The notes under the pieces are model-generated. The model saw only the letters and a list, made by a program, of their open reading frames with translations, had not been told where the DNA came from and ran no database searches. Of a stretch of 64,000 nt of DNA, positions 26,060 through 35,392 are shown piece by piece (position 1 is the stretch's first letter; the number at the start of each line of letters is the position of its first letter). The stretch covers positions 31,701 through 95,700 of the forward strand of contig JAHBXR010000024.1 of NCBI GenBank assembly GCA_019636335.1, read 5' to 3'. A program made the position numbers and the translations under genes. The DNA comes from Pirellulales bacterium. GTDB lineage: Bacteria; Planctomycetota; Planctomycetia; Pirellulales; JAEUIK01.

Positions 26060-26343
26060 GGCTCGCTTCCCGGATGGGCCACCACGACCAGATCGATCCC
26101 CACGGGGAGGCGAGGGCGATGGCGGCGAAAGATCTCGCGGACGAGCCGCTTCCAGCGATTGCGCACCACGGCGTTGCCCACGCGCCGCGAGACGGAAAGC
26201 CCCAACCGCGTGTAGGCCAGGCCATTCTCACAGGCGTAGACGAGCATGCGTTCGTCGCCGGCGCGGCGGCGGCGCGTGTAGACGCGCACGAAATCCGCGT
26301 GGCGGCGCAAATGCTCGTGCGGACGGAAGGATTCATCGGACAT
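25987..26343 (-). CDS. rnpA: ribonuclease P protein component
   Basis: Protein subunit of RNase P, which trims the 5' ends of tRNAs. The RNA-binding signature RRVGNAVVRNRWKRLVRE is present at about residues 54-71, and the N-terminus (RPHEHLRRHADFVRVYTRR) is typical. The 118 aa form from the ATG at 26343 is preferred; the longer frame to 26376 adds residues without family similarity. rpmH, which normally precedes rnpA, is absent; the upstream neighbour is a DnaJ-like gene 42 bases away. Confidence 0.92.
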   Translation of the reverse strand: MSDESFRPHEHLRRHADFVRVYTRRRRAGDERMLVYACENGLAYTRLGLSVSRRVGNAVVRNRWKRLVREIFRRHRPRLPVGIDLVVVAHPGSEPCLADLTKSLLRLAKNAAARLEKN

Positions 26344-26385
26344 CGTCGCGTCGATCGCGTGGACGGAACGCATCAACCAGGCATT

Positions 26386-27342
26386 CTACCACGCCAACCC
26401 GCCCCGGGGATTGAGCGGGTGCTGTCGCTCGAATTGCTCGATGAGCTGCTTACCCTCGTCGCTCACGTCTTTGGGAAGCGCCACCTGGATCTCGGCGAAG
26501 AGATCGCCCGGCGTGCCTTGCGTGGGCTGTACCCCCTGCCCTTTCACGCGTAGTTTGGTACCGCTCGAGCTGCCCGGCGGCACGCGCACGCTGACCGTGC
26601 CGTGGGGCGTGGGCACGTCGATCTTGGCCCCCAGGATCGCCTCGCCCACCGTGACGGGCACGCGCACGTAGAGGTTCTGTCCGCGACGGTGGAACCAGGG
26701 GTGCGACTCGACGTGTACTTTGAGCAACAGATCCCCCGCCGGTCCGCCGCCGGACCCCGGCTCGCCCTGGCCGCGGAGGCGGATTTTTTTGCCATCCTCG
26801 ATGCCGGCGGGGATTTTGGCCGTGATCGTATCGATGCGCCCGTCGCGGTCGATGCGCAACTGCACGTCCCCCCCTTTGATGGCCGTGCGAAAGTCGACCG
26901 TGACCTCGGCCTCGACGTTGTTGCCCCGTCCGCGCGACTTGGCCCTGGCGCCACGCCCTCCCGCGCGGCGGAATTGCCCAAAGATGTCGCCGAAGCCCCC
27001 CCCTTCGCCCTGGCCGAACTGCTGGCCGAAGATCTGCGACAGATCGATGTCCTCGAAGCTGGCGCCTGGCTGGCCACCCCAGGCGGCTCCCCCGCCGGGC
27101 TGCGGCCCCCCCTGTCCCATCTGCTCGAACGAACTACCGTAGCGGTCGTACATCTCGCGCTTGCTCTGGTCGTTCAAGACGTCGAAGGCGGCCTGCACCT
27201 TCTGGAACTTTTCCTTTGCGGTCTTGTCGTCGGGGTTCTTGTCGGGATGGTATTTGAGCGCGAGCGCCCGATAGGCCTTTTGAATCTCGGCCTGCGACGC
27301 ATCGCGCTTCACGCCCAGTGTTTCGTAGTAGTCCTCGGCCAT
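26386..27342 (-). CDS. DnaJ-class co-chaperone lacking the zinc domain (CbpA-like)
   Basis: Stimulates DnaK ATPase and delivers substrates. J domain at residues 4-70 with the HPD motif at 32-34 (LKYHPDKNP). A Gly-rich linker (~75-130) follows, then the two beta-barrel substrate domains of the DnaJ C-terminal region (KIPAGIEDGKKIRLRGQGE, then GTVSVRVPPGSSSGTKLRVK). The four CxxCxGxG zinc repeats are missing, so it belongs to the CbpA/type B class. The 318 aa length is normal. It probably heads an operon with rnpA and yidD; dnaK and clpB are elsewhere in the window. Confidence 0.9.
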   Translation of the reverse strand: MAEDYYETLGVKRDASQAEIQKAYRALALKYHPDKNPDDKTAKEKFQKVQAAFDVLNDQSKREMYDRYGSSFEQMGQGGPQPGGGAAWGGQPGASFEDIDLSQIFGQQFGQGEGGGFGDIFGQFRRAGGRGARAKSRGRGNNVEAEVTVDFRTAIKGGDVQLRIDRDGRIDTITAKIPAGIEDGKKIRLRGQGEPGSGGGPAGDLLLKVHVESHPWFHRRGQNLYVRVPVTVGEAILGAKIDVPTPHGTVSVRVPPGSSSGTKLRVKGQGVQPTQGTPGDLFAEIQVALPKDVSDEGKQLIEQFERQHPLNPRGGLAW

Positions 27343-27470
27343 CCTACCGCTATGTTGCTGTTATTCGATGCGCTGCGTCGGCCCTAACGTGGAGCCCACT
27401 ACTTCAAGACTGCTGGCATTGTAGAAAGTTCGCACATTGACCAGCAAGGCGGTATTAGACGGTTGAATTG

Positions 27471-27878
27471 ATGGAGAATTATGTTCAAGACGAATACACC
27501 AGCGCTATGCAGTCGTGCTACGATGACGGAATGGAAGGTAACCGTCCGCTTACTTCCGAAGAGTACGAACTGGTCCGCTGGATGCTTGAAAATGGCGAAC
27601 CGGAAGCCGCCCGATTTCTACCACAACTCGAGATCGCAGAAGTTACTCCCAAGCGATGTCCTTGTGGCTGCGCCAGCATCGAGTTTCAGCTCAAGGGACA
27701 TCCACTTCCGCCGCCAGGAGTCCATCCGATTTCGGATTTCGTGTTCGGCGAAGAAGGCAATTTAAGTGGTGTATTTGTCTTCGAGAAGGACGGTGTCCTG
27801 GCAGGTATCGAGGTCTACGGGTTGGCGGGCAGCGCACCCACGTCATTGCCATCAGCGCGAGAACTGCGCCCGTGGTGA
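27471..27878 (+). CDS. hypothetical protein with a CPCGC cysteine cluster
   Basis: A 135 aa soluble protein, unrecognised by function. The sequence LTSEEYELVRWMLENGEPEA, followed by a three-cysteine knot KRCPCGCASIEF (around residues 61-72), looks like a family of short hypothetical proteins seen in many bacteria. The second half (FVFEKDGVLAGIEVYGLAG) has beta-strand character. The ATG at 27471 is chosen; a TTG one codon upstream is in frame. It is convergent with the dehydratase gene and has no operon partner. Confidence 0.65.
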   Translation: MENYVQDEYTSAMQSCYDDGMEGNRPLTSEEYELVRWMLENGEPEAARFLPQLEIAEVTPKRCPCGCASIEFQLKGHPLPPPGVHPISDFVFGEEGNLSGVFVFEKDGVLAGIEVYGLAGSAPTSLPSARELRPW

Positions 27879-27919
27879 GGGAAACCGACGACCGCCCACG
27901 CCGAAATACTGTGGACGAT

Positions 27920-29950
27920 CTAATGTATTTTGCGTTCGAGCGTCTGTTGACCGGCGGCGAGCAATTCCGCAATCCGCTCCGCGTCATACACGCAGCCTCC
28001 CCACGTGCCGCCGCTCGCCTGTTGCAGCGCCGCCCACAAGCGCGTGTCGTCGGGCAAGCGTTCGTCGGCTGAAAGATCTTCGCGCGGCGGTCGAGAAGCC
28101 AGCTCGCGTGCCCCCTCCTTCGTCGTCAACTCGCCCTGCCCCGATGTTCCCGCGCTCGTACCGACAAAGTCGACCGAGCCGACCAGCTCGTTGCGATCGA
28201 TCACGATCCGCACCAGATCGCCGTCGCGGAGCTTGCCGATCGGACCGCCGGCCAATGCTTCTGGGCCGACGTGCCCGATGCAAGCGCCCGTGCTCACGCC
28301 CGAGAAGCGTGCGTCCGTAACGACCGCCACCTGCTTGCCCCACGAGAGATGCTTGAGCGCCGCGGTGATCTGATAGATCTCTTCCATGCCCGAGCCTAAC
28401 GGCCCACGACAGCAAAGCACGAGCACGTCGCCGGGGCGAATCGGGTTCGGTCCCTTGCCCTTGATGGCCGCGATCGCCTCGCGCTCGCGCGTGAAGACCC
28501 GCGCCGGTCCCAGCTTGCGATAGACGCCGTCGGCGTCGACCACCGCGGGATCGATCGCCGTGCTCTTGATGACCGAGCCCTCGGGCGCCAGGTTGCCGCG
28601 CGGAAAGCAGACCGTGCTTGTCAATCCGCGCCGACGTGCTGCCTCGGGGCTCATCACCACGTCATCCGCCTTTACTCCGTCGCGCTCGAAGAGGACCTCG
28701 CGCAGCCGCTTGCGACGCGCGGAGTTCTCCCACCAACTCAACACTTCGCCCCACGTCTGCCCCGACGCAGTCAGGGCGCCGAGTTCGACCAGCCCCAGCG
28801 CCCGCAGGTGCAGCATCACCTCGGGCACGCCACCGGCCAGGAAGAACCGCACCGTAGGATGCCCCGTCGGGCCGTTGGGCAACACGTCGACCAGTCGCGG
28901 CACGCGCCGATTCACGGCGGTCCAATCGTCGACCGTTGGGCGGCGCAGACCGGCCGCGTGCGCCACCGCCGGCAGATGCAGCAGCAGATTGGTCGAACCG
29001 CCACAGGCGGCGTGGACGGCCATCGCATTGCGCACCGCGGCATCGGTCACGATGTCGGAAACCTTGATCCCGCGCCGTTCCATTTCCACGAGCGCGCTTG
29101 CGCTGCGCCGCGCGGCGTCGAGCCAGATCGGTTGCCCCGATGGCGCGAGCGCCGTGTGCGGCAGCGTCAGACCGAGCGCCTCGGCCACGACCTGCGAACT
29201 GGCCGCCGTGCCCAGAAACTGGCAACCGCCTCCCGGCGAAGCACACGCGCGGCAACCGAGCTCGGCCGCTTCTTCAAGCGAAATCTCGCCATGCGCGTAT
29301 CGCGCGCCGATCGACTGCACCTTACCGGCATCTTCGCCCTGCGCCGGAGGCAGCGTGACACCGCCCGGCACGAGAATGGCCGGCAGATCGCGGCTGCCGG
29401 CCAGGGCGAGCATCATCGCGGGCAGACCTTTATCACACGTGGCCACGCCCATCACGCCGCGCCGCGTCGGCAGCGAACGAATCAGGCGCCGCAGCAGGAT
29501 GGCCGCATCATTGCGATAGGGCAGGCTGTCGAACATGCCGACGGTCCCCTGCGTGCGTCCATCGCAAGGATCGGAACAGAACGCCGCGAACGGCACGCCC
29601 CCGGCCGCCTTGAACGTCTCGGCCGCGGCGCGCATCAGCAGGCCGACTTCCCAGTGTCCCGTGTGATAGCCGAGCGCGATCGGCCGGCCATCTTCCGCGC
29701 GAATGCCCCCCTGCGTGCTCAAGATCAGGAACTGCGGGCCGAGCATCTCGGCCGGGCTCCAGCCCATGCCGGCGTTCTGCGTTAAGCCGAACAGGTCGCC
29801 GCTGGGCCATTCGCGCAGCATTTCGTCGGACAACGGCAGCGAGCCCGCGGGACCGGCAGCCTTGGTATCGACTTCGAGCAGGCCAACATCGGGGGTATCG
29901 AGCAGAGCGGCGGGGCCGGGGTTGCCGGCAGGCGAGTTGGACATGGACAT
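27920..29950 (-). CDS. D-xylonate dehydratase, YjhG/YagF family (IlvD/Edd superfamily)
   Basis: Iron-sulfur sugar-acid dehydratase that removes water from D-xylonate to give a 2-keto-3-deoxy acid. The 676 aa product closely follows the E. coli YjhG/YagF order as I remember it: PSGDLFGLTQNAGMGWSP, SDPCDGRTQGTVGMFDSLPY, ATCDKGLPA, PGGGCQFLGTA, ACGGSTNLLLH, then DARFSGVSTGACIGHVGPEA. The three cluster cysteines are C129, C172 and C243. The frame stays open to 30655, but only the part from the ATG at 29950 has family similarity; the extension overlaps the VTT-domain gene. No xylose or other sugar-acid genes are adjacent, so the physiological substrate is inference. Confidence 0.88.
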   Translation of the reverse strand: MSMSNSPAGNPGPAALLDTPDVGLLEVDTKAAGPAGSLPLSDEMLREWPSGDLFGLTQNAGMGWSPAEMLGPQFLILSTQGGIRAEDGRPIALGYHTGHWEVGLLMRAAAETFKAAGGVPFAAFCSDPCDGRTQGTVGMFDSLPYRNDAAILLRRLIRSLPTRRGVMGVATCDKGLPAMMLALAGSRDLPAILVPGGVTLPPAQGEDAGKVQSIGARYAHGEISLEEAAELGCRACASPGGGCQFLGTAASSQVVAEALGLTLPHTALAPSGQPIWLDAARRSASALVEMERRGIKVSDIVTDAAVRNAMAVHAACGGSTNLLLHLPAVAHAAGLRRPTVDDWTAVNRRVPRLVDVLPNGPTGHPTVRFFLAGGVPEVMLHLRALGLVELGALTASGQTWGEVLSWWENSARRKRLREVLFERDGVKADDVVMSPEAARRRGLTSTVCFPRGNLAPEGSVIKSTAIDPAVVDADGVYRKLGPARVFTREREAIAAIKGKGPNPIRPGDVLVLCCRGPLGSGMEEIYQITAALKHLSWGKQVAVVTDARFSGVSTGACIGHVGPEALAGGPIGKLRDGDLVRIVIDRNELVGSVDFVGTSAGTSGQGELTTKEGARELASRPPREDLSADERLPDDTRLWAALQQASGGTWGGCVYDAERIAELLAAGQQTLERKIH

Positions 29951-29979
29951 CTCGGGCAGAAGGCAGAAGGGAGCGCGGC

Positions 29980-30624
29980 TCACTCGACCGCGACCGGCCG
30001 CGCGAGCCACCAGCGCGCTATTGTCGTGGCCAGGACCGGAATTGCAATCGAGGCCACGATCGCCGCGGGCACCGCGTTGGCACGTTCGGCCCACACGCCG
30101 AACACCGCATAGGCCAGGGCAATGCCCAGGTTCGAAAGGACGAGCGCCGGCAAAAAGGCCCGCCACGAAAGCCGCATCGCGCCGACGAGCAAGACGCTCG
30201 CCTCGGCCAATACCGGTAGTGCGCGGGCGCCCACGACGAGCAGCGCACCATACTCGGTTGCTAGTTTTTCTAACCGCGAGGCTTCGTCCCCCGCCATCCG
30301 CTCGGCAAAGGGACGCCCGAGCCAGCGTGCCAGTGCAAAGGCGATGATTCCGCCGGCGGTCATGCCCGTCCAAGAGGCCAGCGTGCCACCGAGCACGCCC
30401 AGCCGAGCCCCGGCCAGCGTACTGACGACGCTCGAAGGGACGGGGAGCAGGAGATCGCTCGCCAGGACGCTCACGGTGAGGAGGGCCATCCGCCCGGGCG
30501 TGACGGCGCGGTCCAGCCAGTCGAGCGTTTGCTGTTCGAGCGAAGCGCCGAAGAAGGCAAACGGCACGATGGGCACCGCCAGGACCAGGGTGACGAGAAG
30601 TAGGGGGCGGAGAAGCTCTCGCAT
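29980..30624 (-). CDS. VTT-domain (DedA/TVP38-like) membrane protein
   Basis: A 214 aa polytopic inner-membrane protein. The VTT core is visible as LPVPSSVVSTLAGARLGVLG, then GGIIAFALARWLGRPFAERM, followed by GARALPVLAEASVLLVGAMR, with five or six helices. Family members are implicated in lipid scrambling and polyprenyl-phosphate recycling; the precise role here is unknown. The ATG at 30624 follows a weak site and is preferred to the 30720 frame start, whose leader is not hydrophobic. The dehydratase gene follows 29 bases downstream, so the two are likely co-transcribed, though no metabolic link is obvious. Confidence 0.78.
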   Translation of the reverse strand: MRELLRPLLLVTLVLAVPIVPFAFFGASLEQQTLDWLDRAVTPGRMALLTVSVLASDLLLPVPSSVVSTLAGARLGVLGGTLASWTGMTAGGIIAFALARWLGRPFAERMAGDEASRLEKLATEYGALLVVGARALPVLAEASVLLVGAMRLSWRAFLPALVLSNLGIALAYAVFGVWAERANAVPAAIVASIAIPVLATTIARWWLARPVAVE

Positions 30625-30835
30625 GACGTGGCGGCAATGGTGGTGAAGCGGACACAATCTGTCCGACCTCCCTCCAGGGTATGCGAGTACTGCGGCGTTA
30701 CCAATGGCCTGCTGCGACAAAATGAGCGAAGAATTCGGACAGTTCTGCTATCAACGGTCTGCTTTCTATGATTAGAGTAGACTGTTTGACGGCCGAGCAT
30801 TCCTTCATCGACGCAACCTGGTTAGGAAGCAAGCG

Positions 30836-32767
30836 GTGAAAACTTCGTGGGCACTTCTCGCCGCCGCCGCGCTTTGCGTCCCTGGCGCGCCGCGCATTTC
30901 CAACGCCCAGGAGACGCTGATCGGGCAGAAGGTCTTTTTCAATCCCGATGCTGAAGCGTTCTCGGGTCCGAAACGCGTCGACGCACGACTACTCCCGTAT
31001 CCAGCGACGATCGGCGCCGTCCGCGAAGATTGGGTCTGGCTCGAATCCGCCTGGATTCGCAAGTCCGATATGATGACGGCAGATCAGGCGTTAAAGTTCT
31101 TCAGCAATCGCATCCAGGCGAATGCCGCAGATTCAAGTGCCTTTGCGCGCCGAGGGGCTGTCCGGTTCAGTAAAGGCGAATACGAATTGGCTCACGACGA
31201 TCTCACAGAATCGATCCGTATCAAACCCGACCGAACGTCAGTGTACTTGAATCGCGCCGTCGTGAACGAACGCCTCGGGCGACCAGATGACGCGATTCAT
31301 GATCTCAGTAACGCAGTGCGTCTAGATCCAAATTTCCGCGGAACCTACAACGCGCGGGGCATTCTGTGGGGGAAGCAAGACAAGCTCGACTTGGCGATTG
31401 CGGACTTCGGCAACGCTTTGCGAATCGATCCCAAGTATGTGGATGCTCTCGTCAATCGGGCGATTGCTTGGATGCGCAAGGGAGAACTGACCCGAGCACT
31501 CAACGATTGTGACGCTGCCCTACAGATCGATCCGCAATCGCCAGCGGCGTATTTCTATCGCGGTAGGATTCGCCGGGAACAAGGAGAATTGGAGCTGGCG
31601 TTGAACGATTTCAACAAGTCCATCGAACTCCATGCCTTGACCCCCCAGCCCTATCACTTCCGAGGACTGATATGGGGTGCGCGCGGCCAATTTGAGCGCG
31701 CCATCGAAGATCAGACTGCTGCCATCAAACTCGATCCAGATTACGTGGATGCCTACATTGCCAGAGCAGCGCTCTGGGCTGACATGAAGCATCCCACACG
31801 CGCTCGAAGCGACCTCGACGTTGCTATTCGCCTGGATCCAACGAATGCACTCGCAAGAGAGATGCGCAGTCGCCTCTCGATCTTAAAGCGGCATCACCAG
31901 CAATCGCGCGAGGACTTGGATATCGCTATTGAACAGGCGCCAACCGCCGAACTTTATCTGGCGCGTGCCCGGCTTCTGCTAGCCAATAACGAGTTGAAGA
32001 AGGCGATCGACGATTTCACGCGAGCGATCAAGCTGGGAAACCAGGAATCCGAAACCTACCGCGCGCGAGGCGACTGCTTCTTCGACACACAGCACTATCC
32101 ACGCGCGATCGAAGACTACGACCAGGCGCTGAAACTGGATGCCAAGAACGTCATGGCCTTGATTCATCGCGGACACGCCTGGCGCACGTCCGGGGCCTCG
32201 ATGAATGCGTTACGGGACTATAACTCGGCCCTGGAAATTGCTCCAGATCATGCCGATGCCCTTTGCTATCGCGGTCATGTCTGGTGCGATCTCGGCGAGG
32301 GGGACAAGGCCATGCAGGATTATGATCGCGCTCTGCAGCTCACACCTCAGAACGGCAGCATTTTCAACGGGCGTGGTGCGGCTTGGGAACTAAAAGGCGA
32401 TCTGGAAAACGCGATCGTCGACTACCAAACCGCCATTAGGTTGTCGCCGACAGAGTTGTATCCCTACGCAGCGTTGGCAAGTCTCCGCGGCTGCAGCGCC
32501 GACCCGAAGTACCGCAATGGAAACGAAGCTGTGGGATTGGCTACCAAGCTCTGCGAATTGACCGAGTGGGAAGATCCTGCCGCGATCGACTTACTGGCCG
32601 CCGGACACGCGGAGCTCGCTGATTTCGAGAAGGCCGTCGAATGGCAGGAAAAGGCCATCAAACTAGGGCAACGGCTCGGCGTTCCGGAAGAGATCGAGCG
32701 TCGACGTGGGTATTTGGCGACGTTTAAGTCTCGCACTCCGCGTCGCGACCGAGTTTCACCTCCTTGA
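30836..32767 (+). CDS. secreted TPR-repeat protein
   Basis: A 643 aa exported protein with a signal peptide (MKTSWALLAAAALCVPGAP, cleavage near residue 24). A short N-terminal SH3-like region (ETLIGQKVFFNPDAEAF up to ESAWIRKSDMM) is followed by about a dozen tetratricopeptide repeats from residue ~90 to ~560. The consensus form is A-x-x-x-RG-x-x-x-x-x-x-G-x-x-x-x-A-x-x-D-x-x-x-A-I-x-L-D-P. A less regular C-terminus follows. The start is GTG with a good AGGAAG ribosome site. Planctomycetes carry many such proteins, probably scaffolds. It precedes the redoxin fusion gene by 185 bases. Confidence 0.85.
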   Translation: MKTSWALLAAAALCVPGAPRISNAQETLIGQKVFFNPDAEAFSGPKRVDARLLPYPATIGAVREDWVWLESAWIRKSDMMTADQALKFFSNRIQANAADSSAFARRGAVRFSKGEYELAHDDLTESIRIKPDRTSVYLNRAVVNERLGRPDDAIHDLSNAVRLDPNFRGTYNARGILWGKQDKLDLAIADFGNALRIDPKYVDALVNRAIAWMRKGELTRALNDCDAALQIDPQSPAAYFYRGRIRREQGELELALNDFNKSIELHALTPQPYHFRGLIWGARGQFERAIEDQTAAIKLDPDYVDAYIARAALWADMKHPTRARSDLDVAIRLDPTNALAREMRSRLSILKRHHQQSREDLDIAIEQAPTAELYLARARLLLANNELKKAIDDFTRAIKLGNQESETYRARGDCFFDTQHYPRAIEDYDQALKLDAKNVMALIHRGHAWRTSGASMNALRDYNSALEIAPDHADALCYRGHVWCDLGEGDKAMQDYDRALQLTPQNGSIFNGRGAAWELKGDLENAIVDYQTAIRLSPTELYPYAALASLRGCSADPKYRNGNEAVGLATKLCELTEWEDPAAIDLLAAGHAELADFEKAVEWQEKAIKLGQRLGVPEEIERRRGYLATFKSRTPRRDRVSPP

Positions 32768-32952
32768 TTTCTTCTCCAAGTGGTACGTCGCGGCCCCAGC
32801 AGGCGCCATTCCCTCGCCTTCAAAAACTTGACCTTGCCCCAGACGATGCACCAGAATACGTCTTTGTTTGGGTGCTAACTATCCGCCGGGACTATCGCTA
32901 TATCGCGAAGACTTCGTCCGCGCGGTTTCATCGCGCGATTGGAGATATTGTC

Positions 32953-35274
32953 ATGTTGGCCCTTTTTCGCTGGCAACTAATCGCGACCGCTATCATCGCA
33001 GACCTCGCGTTCTCAACGACGCAGCCGGCGCCGGCTGCCGAGGCCTCGCACATCGGTCTGCAAGCGCCCGCCTTCGAATTGCGCGATTATCGTGGCAAGG
33101 TCCACAAGCTCGACGACTACCAAGAGAGCGACATCCTCGTGCTGGCCTTCCTGGGCAACGATTGCCCCTTGGCCAAGCTGTATAGTCCCCGGCTCGCGCA
33201 GCTTGCTACGGAATTCGCTCCGCGCGGCGTAACGTTTCTCGGGGTGAACTCGAATCGTCAGGACGCCGTTAGCGAGATTGCCGCCCACGCTCGCGACCAC
33301 GGAATTGAATTCCCTATCCTGAAAGATGTCGGCAACGTGCTGGCCGATCAACTGCAGGCCGAGCGCACGCCCGAGGTGTTCGTGCTGGACCGCGAGCGCA
33401 AGGTGCGCTACCACGGCCGGATCGACGACCAATATGGCTTTCAGCCCAACGGCATCGCCTATCACCTGGCTGCGCCGCGCTCGCGTGACTTGGCCAACGC
33501 GCTCGGCGAGTTGCTCGACGGCAAGCAAGTCACGGTGCCGGAAAAAGACGCGCCGGGCTGTCTCATCGGCCGCACGCGGCAGCCGAGCGCGGCGAGCGAC
33601 GTGACCTATGCGAATCAAATCGCGCGGATCATGAATGCGAACTGCGTCTTCTGCCATCGCGATGGTCAGATCGCCCCCTTCCCGCTCACCACCTACGAGG
33701 AAGTCGTCGGCTGGGCCGAGATGATCGGCGAGGTCGTTGAGACGCAGCGCATGCCCCCGTGGCACGCCGACCCACGTCATGGCGATTTCGTCAACGATGC
33801 CCGGCTGGCGGATGAAGACAAGGATCTGATTGCCCGTTGGGTCGCCGCCGGCGCGCCGGAAGGAAATCGCAGCGAACTGCCCGAGCCGCCGCAGTTCGCC
33901 GAGGGCTGGATGATGCCTGAGCCGGACGAAATCATCTACATGGACGAGAAGCCGTACACGGTTCCGGCCGAGGGAACCGTGCCGTACGAGCGGTTCGTCA
34001 TCGATCCGGGCTGGCAGGAAGATCGTTGGATCTCGGCCATCGAGCCGCGGCCCGGCAACCCTTCGGTCGTGCATCATATCGTGATGTACATCATGCCGCC
34101 GAAGGGTCCCAAGAAGGGGGCGGCCGGCAAGCTGCGCAACGACTGGCTGGCGGCCTACGCGCCGGGCCTGCGTCCGCAGGTGCTGCCCGAAGGCTGGGCG
34201 CGCTACTTCCCCGCCGGCGCGAAGCTGATCTTCGAGCTGCACTACACGCCGAACGGGGTCGAGCAGACCGACCGCAGCTACCTGGGCATCAAATTCGCCA
34301 ATCCGGCCTCGGTGAAGCGCGAAGTGGCCACCAAGCAGGCGGGCAACTTCACCTTCAAGATTCCGCCCCATGCCGACAACCACGAAGTGAAGTCGGAGTT
34401 CGAGTTCCGCGAGGACTCGATCCTCTGGTCGGTCTCGCCCCACATGCACGTGCGGGGCAAGGATTTCCTCTACGAGTTGCTCTATCCCGACGGCAAGCGC
34501 GAGACGGTCCTCTCCGTGCCGAACTACGACTTCGGCTGGCAGACCACCTACGTCTTCAAAGAGCCAAAGATCCTGCCGCGGGGGACGGTCATGCACTGCA
34601 CGGCCCACTTCGACAACTCGGAGCACAACCTGAACAATCCCGACCCGTCGAAGGAGGTTCGCTGGGGCGAGCAGACGTGGGAAGAGATGATGTTCGGCTG
34701 GTTCGAGATGGCGCTGGTCGATCAGGACCTGACGAAGCCGCAACCGCCGCCGGTGGCGCGGAGCGAAGAGTTCCGCACTCGCTGGGCGCACGAAGCTCCG
34801 CAGCTCGACCAGCAGACGCGTGAATCGTCGTACCGGGCCCTGGCCAAGGACGAAGAATTCCGCTTCTTCAGCTACTTCGTAGCGCAGACGGCGCCCCAAC
34901 TCGATCGCGTCTGCGTCACCTACGTCGAAGAGGACAAGCTGCGTCCGTTCGTCGTGACCGAGATCAATGAGTTCGAGACAACCCTCCGTAACGCCGCCAA
35001 CGTGATGAAGGCAGACGGTCAGGCCTTGGCCGCGGCCGCCGCCGGGGACGAAGTGGTCGTCTACGACGATCTCACGCAGGCCCCCGGCTCGATCATGTCG
35101 CGCATGGTCCGCAAGGGAGTGCAGTCGAGCATGCACGTGCCGGTCACCGTGCGCGGCAAACGGGGGACGGTCAACTTCTGGAGTTCGGAGCCCGATGCGT
35201 TCCCACCCCAGGCGGTCGAGTATCTGTCCGAGGTCGGCCGGTTGCTCGACGACTCGCAGCAGAAGAACGAGTAG
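32953..35274 (+). CDS. secreted redoxin - CxxCH cytochrome - copper monooxygenase-like - GAF fusion
   Basis: A 773 aa exported protein. Residues 1-29 form a signal peptide. A thioredoxin/peroxiredoxin fold spans ~33-190 with C71 in GNDCPLAKLY. A haem-c attachment motif CVFCH (231-235) has a likely distal Met in RMPPWHADP (267). A PHM/DBH-type copper monooxygenase-like region spans ~330-595: HH at 374-375 in VVHHIVMYIM, H430 in FELHYTPNG and HMH at 497-499 in SPHMHVRG. A C-terminal part (~620-768) reads as a GAF domain. The first three modules occur together in planctomycetes; the GAF end is unusual in a secreted protein. The start is the ATG giving the signal peptide. The function is probably periplasmic redox chemistry, substrate unknown. 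Confidence 0.8.
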   Translation: MLALFRWQLIATAIIADLAFSTTQPAPAAEASHIGLQAPAFELRDYRGKVHKLDDYQESDILVLAFLGNDCPLAKLYSPRLAQLATEFAPRGVTFLGVNSNRQDAVSEIAAHARDHGIEFPILKDVGNVLADQLQAERTPEVFVLDRERKVRYHGRIDDQYGFQPNGIAYHLAAPRSRDLANALGELLDGKQVTVPEKDAPGCLIGRTRQPSAASDVTYANQIARIMNANCVFCHRDGQIAPFPLTTYEEVVGWAEMIGEVVETQRMPPWHADPRHGDFVNDARLADEDKDLIARWVAAGAPEGNRSELPEPPQFAEGWMMPEPDEIIYMDEKPYTVPAEGTVPYERFVIDPGWQEDRWISAIEPRPGNPSVVHHIVMYIMPPKGPKKGAAGKLRNDWLAAYAPGLRPQVLPEGWARYFPAGAKLIFELHYTPNGVEQTDRSYLGIKFANPASVKREVATKQAGNFTFKIPPHADNHEVKSEFEFREDSILWSVSPHMHVRGKDFLYELLYPDGKRETVLSVPNYDFGWQTTYVFKEPKILPRGTVMHCTAHFDNSEHNLNNPDPSKEVRWGEQTWEEMMFGWFEMALVDQDLTKPQPPPVARSEEFRTRWAHEAPQLDQQTRESSYRALAKDEEFRFFSYFVAQTAPQLDRVCVTYVEEDKLRPFVVTEINEFETTLRNAANVMKADGQALAAAAAGDEVVVYDDLTQAPGSIMSRMVRKGVQSSMHVPVTVRGKRGTVNFWSSEPDAFPPQAVEYLSEVGRLLDDSQQKNE

Positions 35275-35392
35275 TTGCCGCACGATTCCCGGTCGGCTAA
35301 GACAAGGCTTCAACGGGCACAGGCTGCCAGCCTGAGCGGTTCGCGCGTGCCGCGATCTCCGCGCGCTCTCACCCCGATTCGTACCCCGAAGG

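Noticed and set aside
29951..30655. N-terminal extension of the dehydratase to 911 residues
   Set aside because: The extra part overlaps the VTT-domain gene in another frame and is Arg/Pro-rich; family similarity starts at the ATG at 29950.
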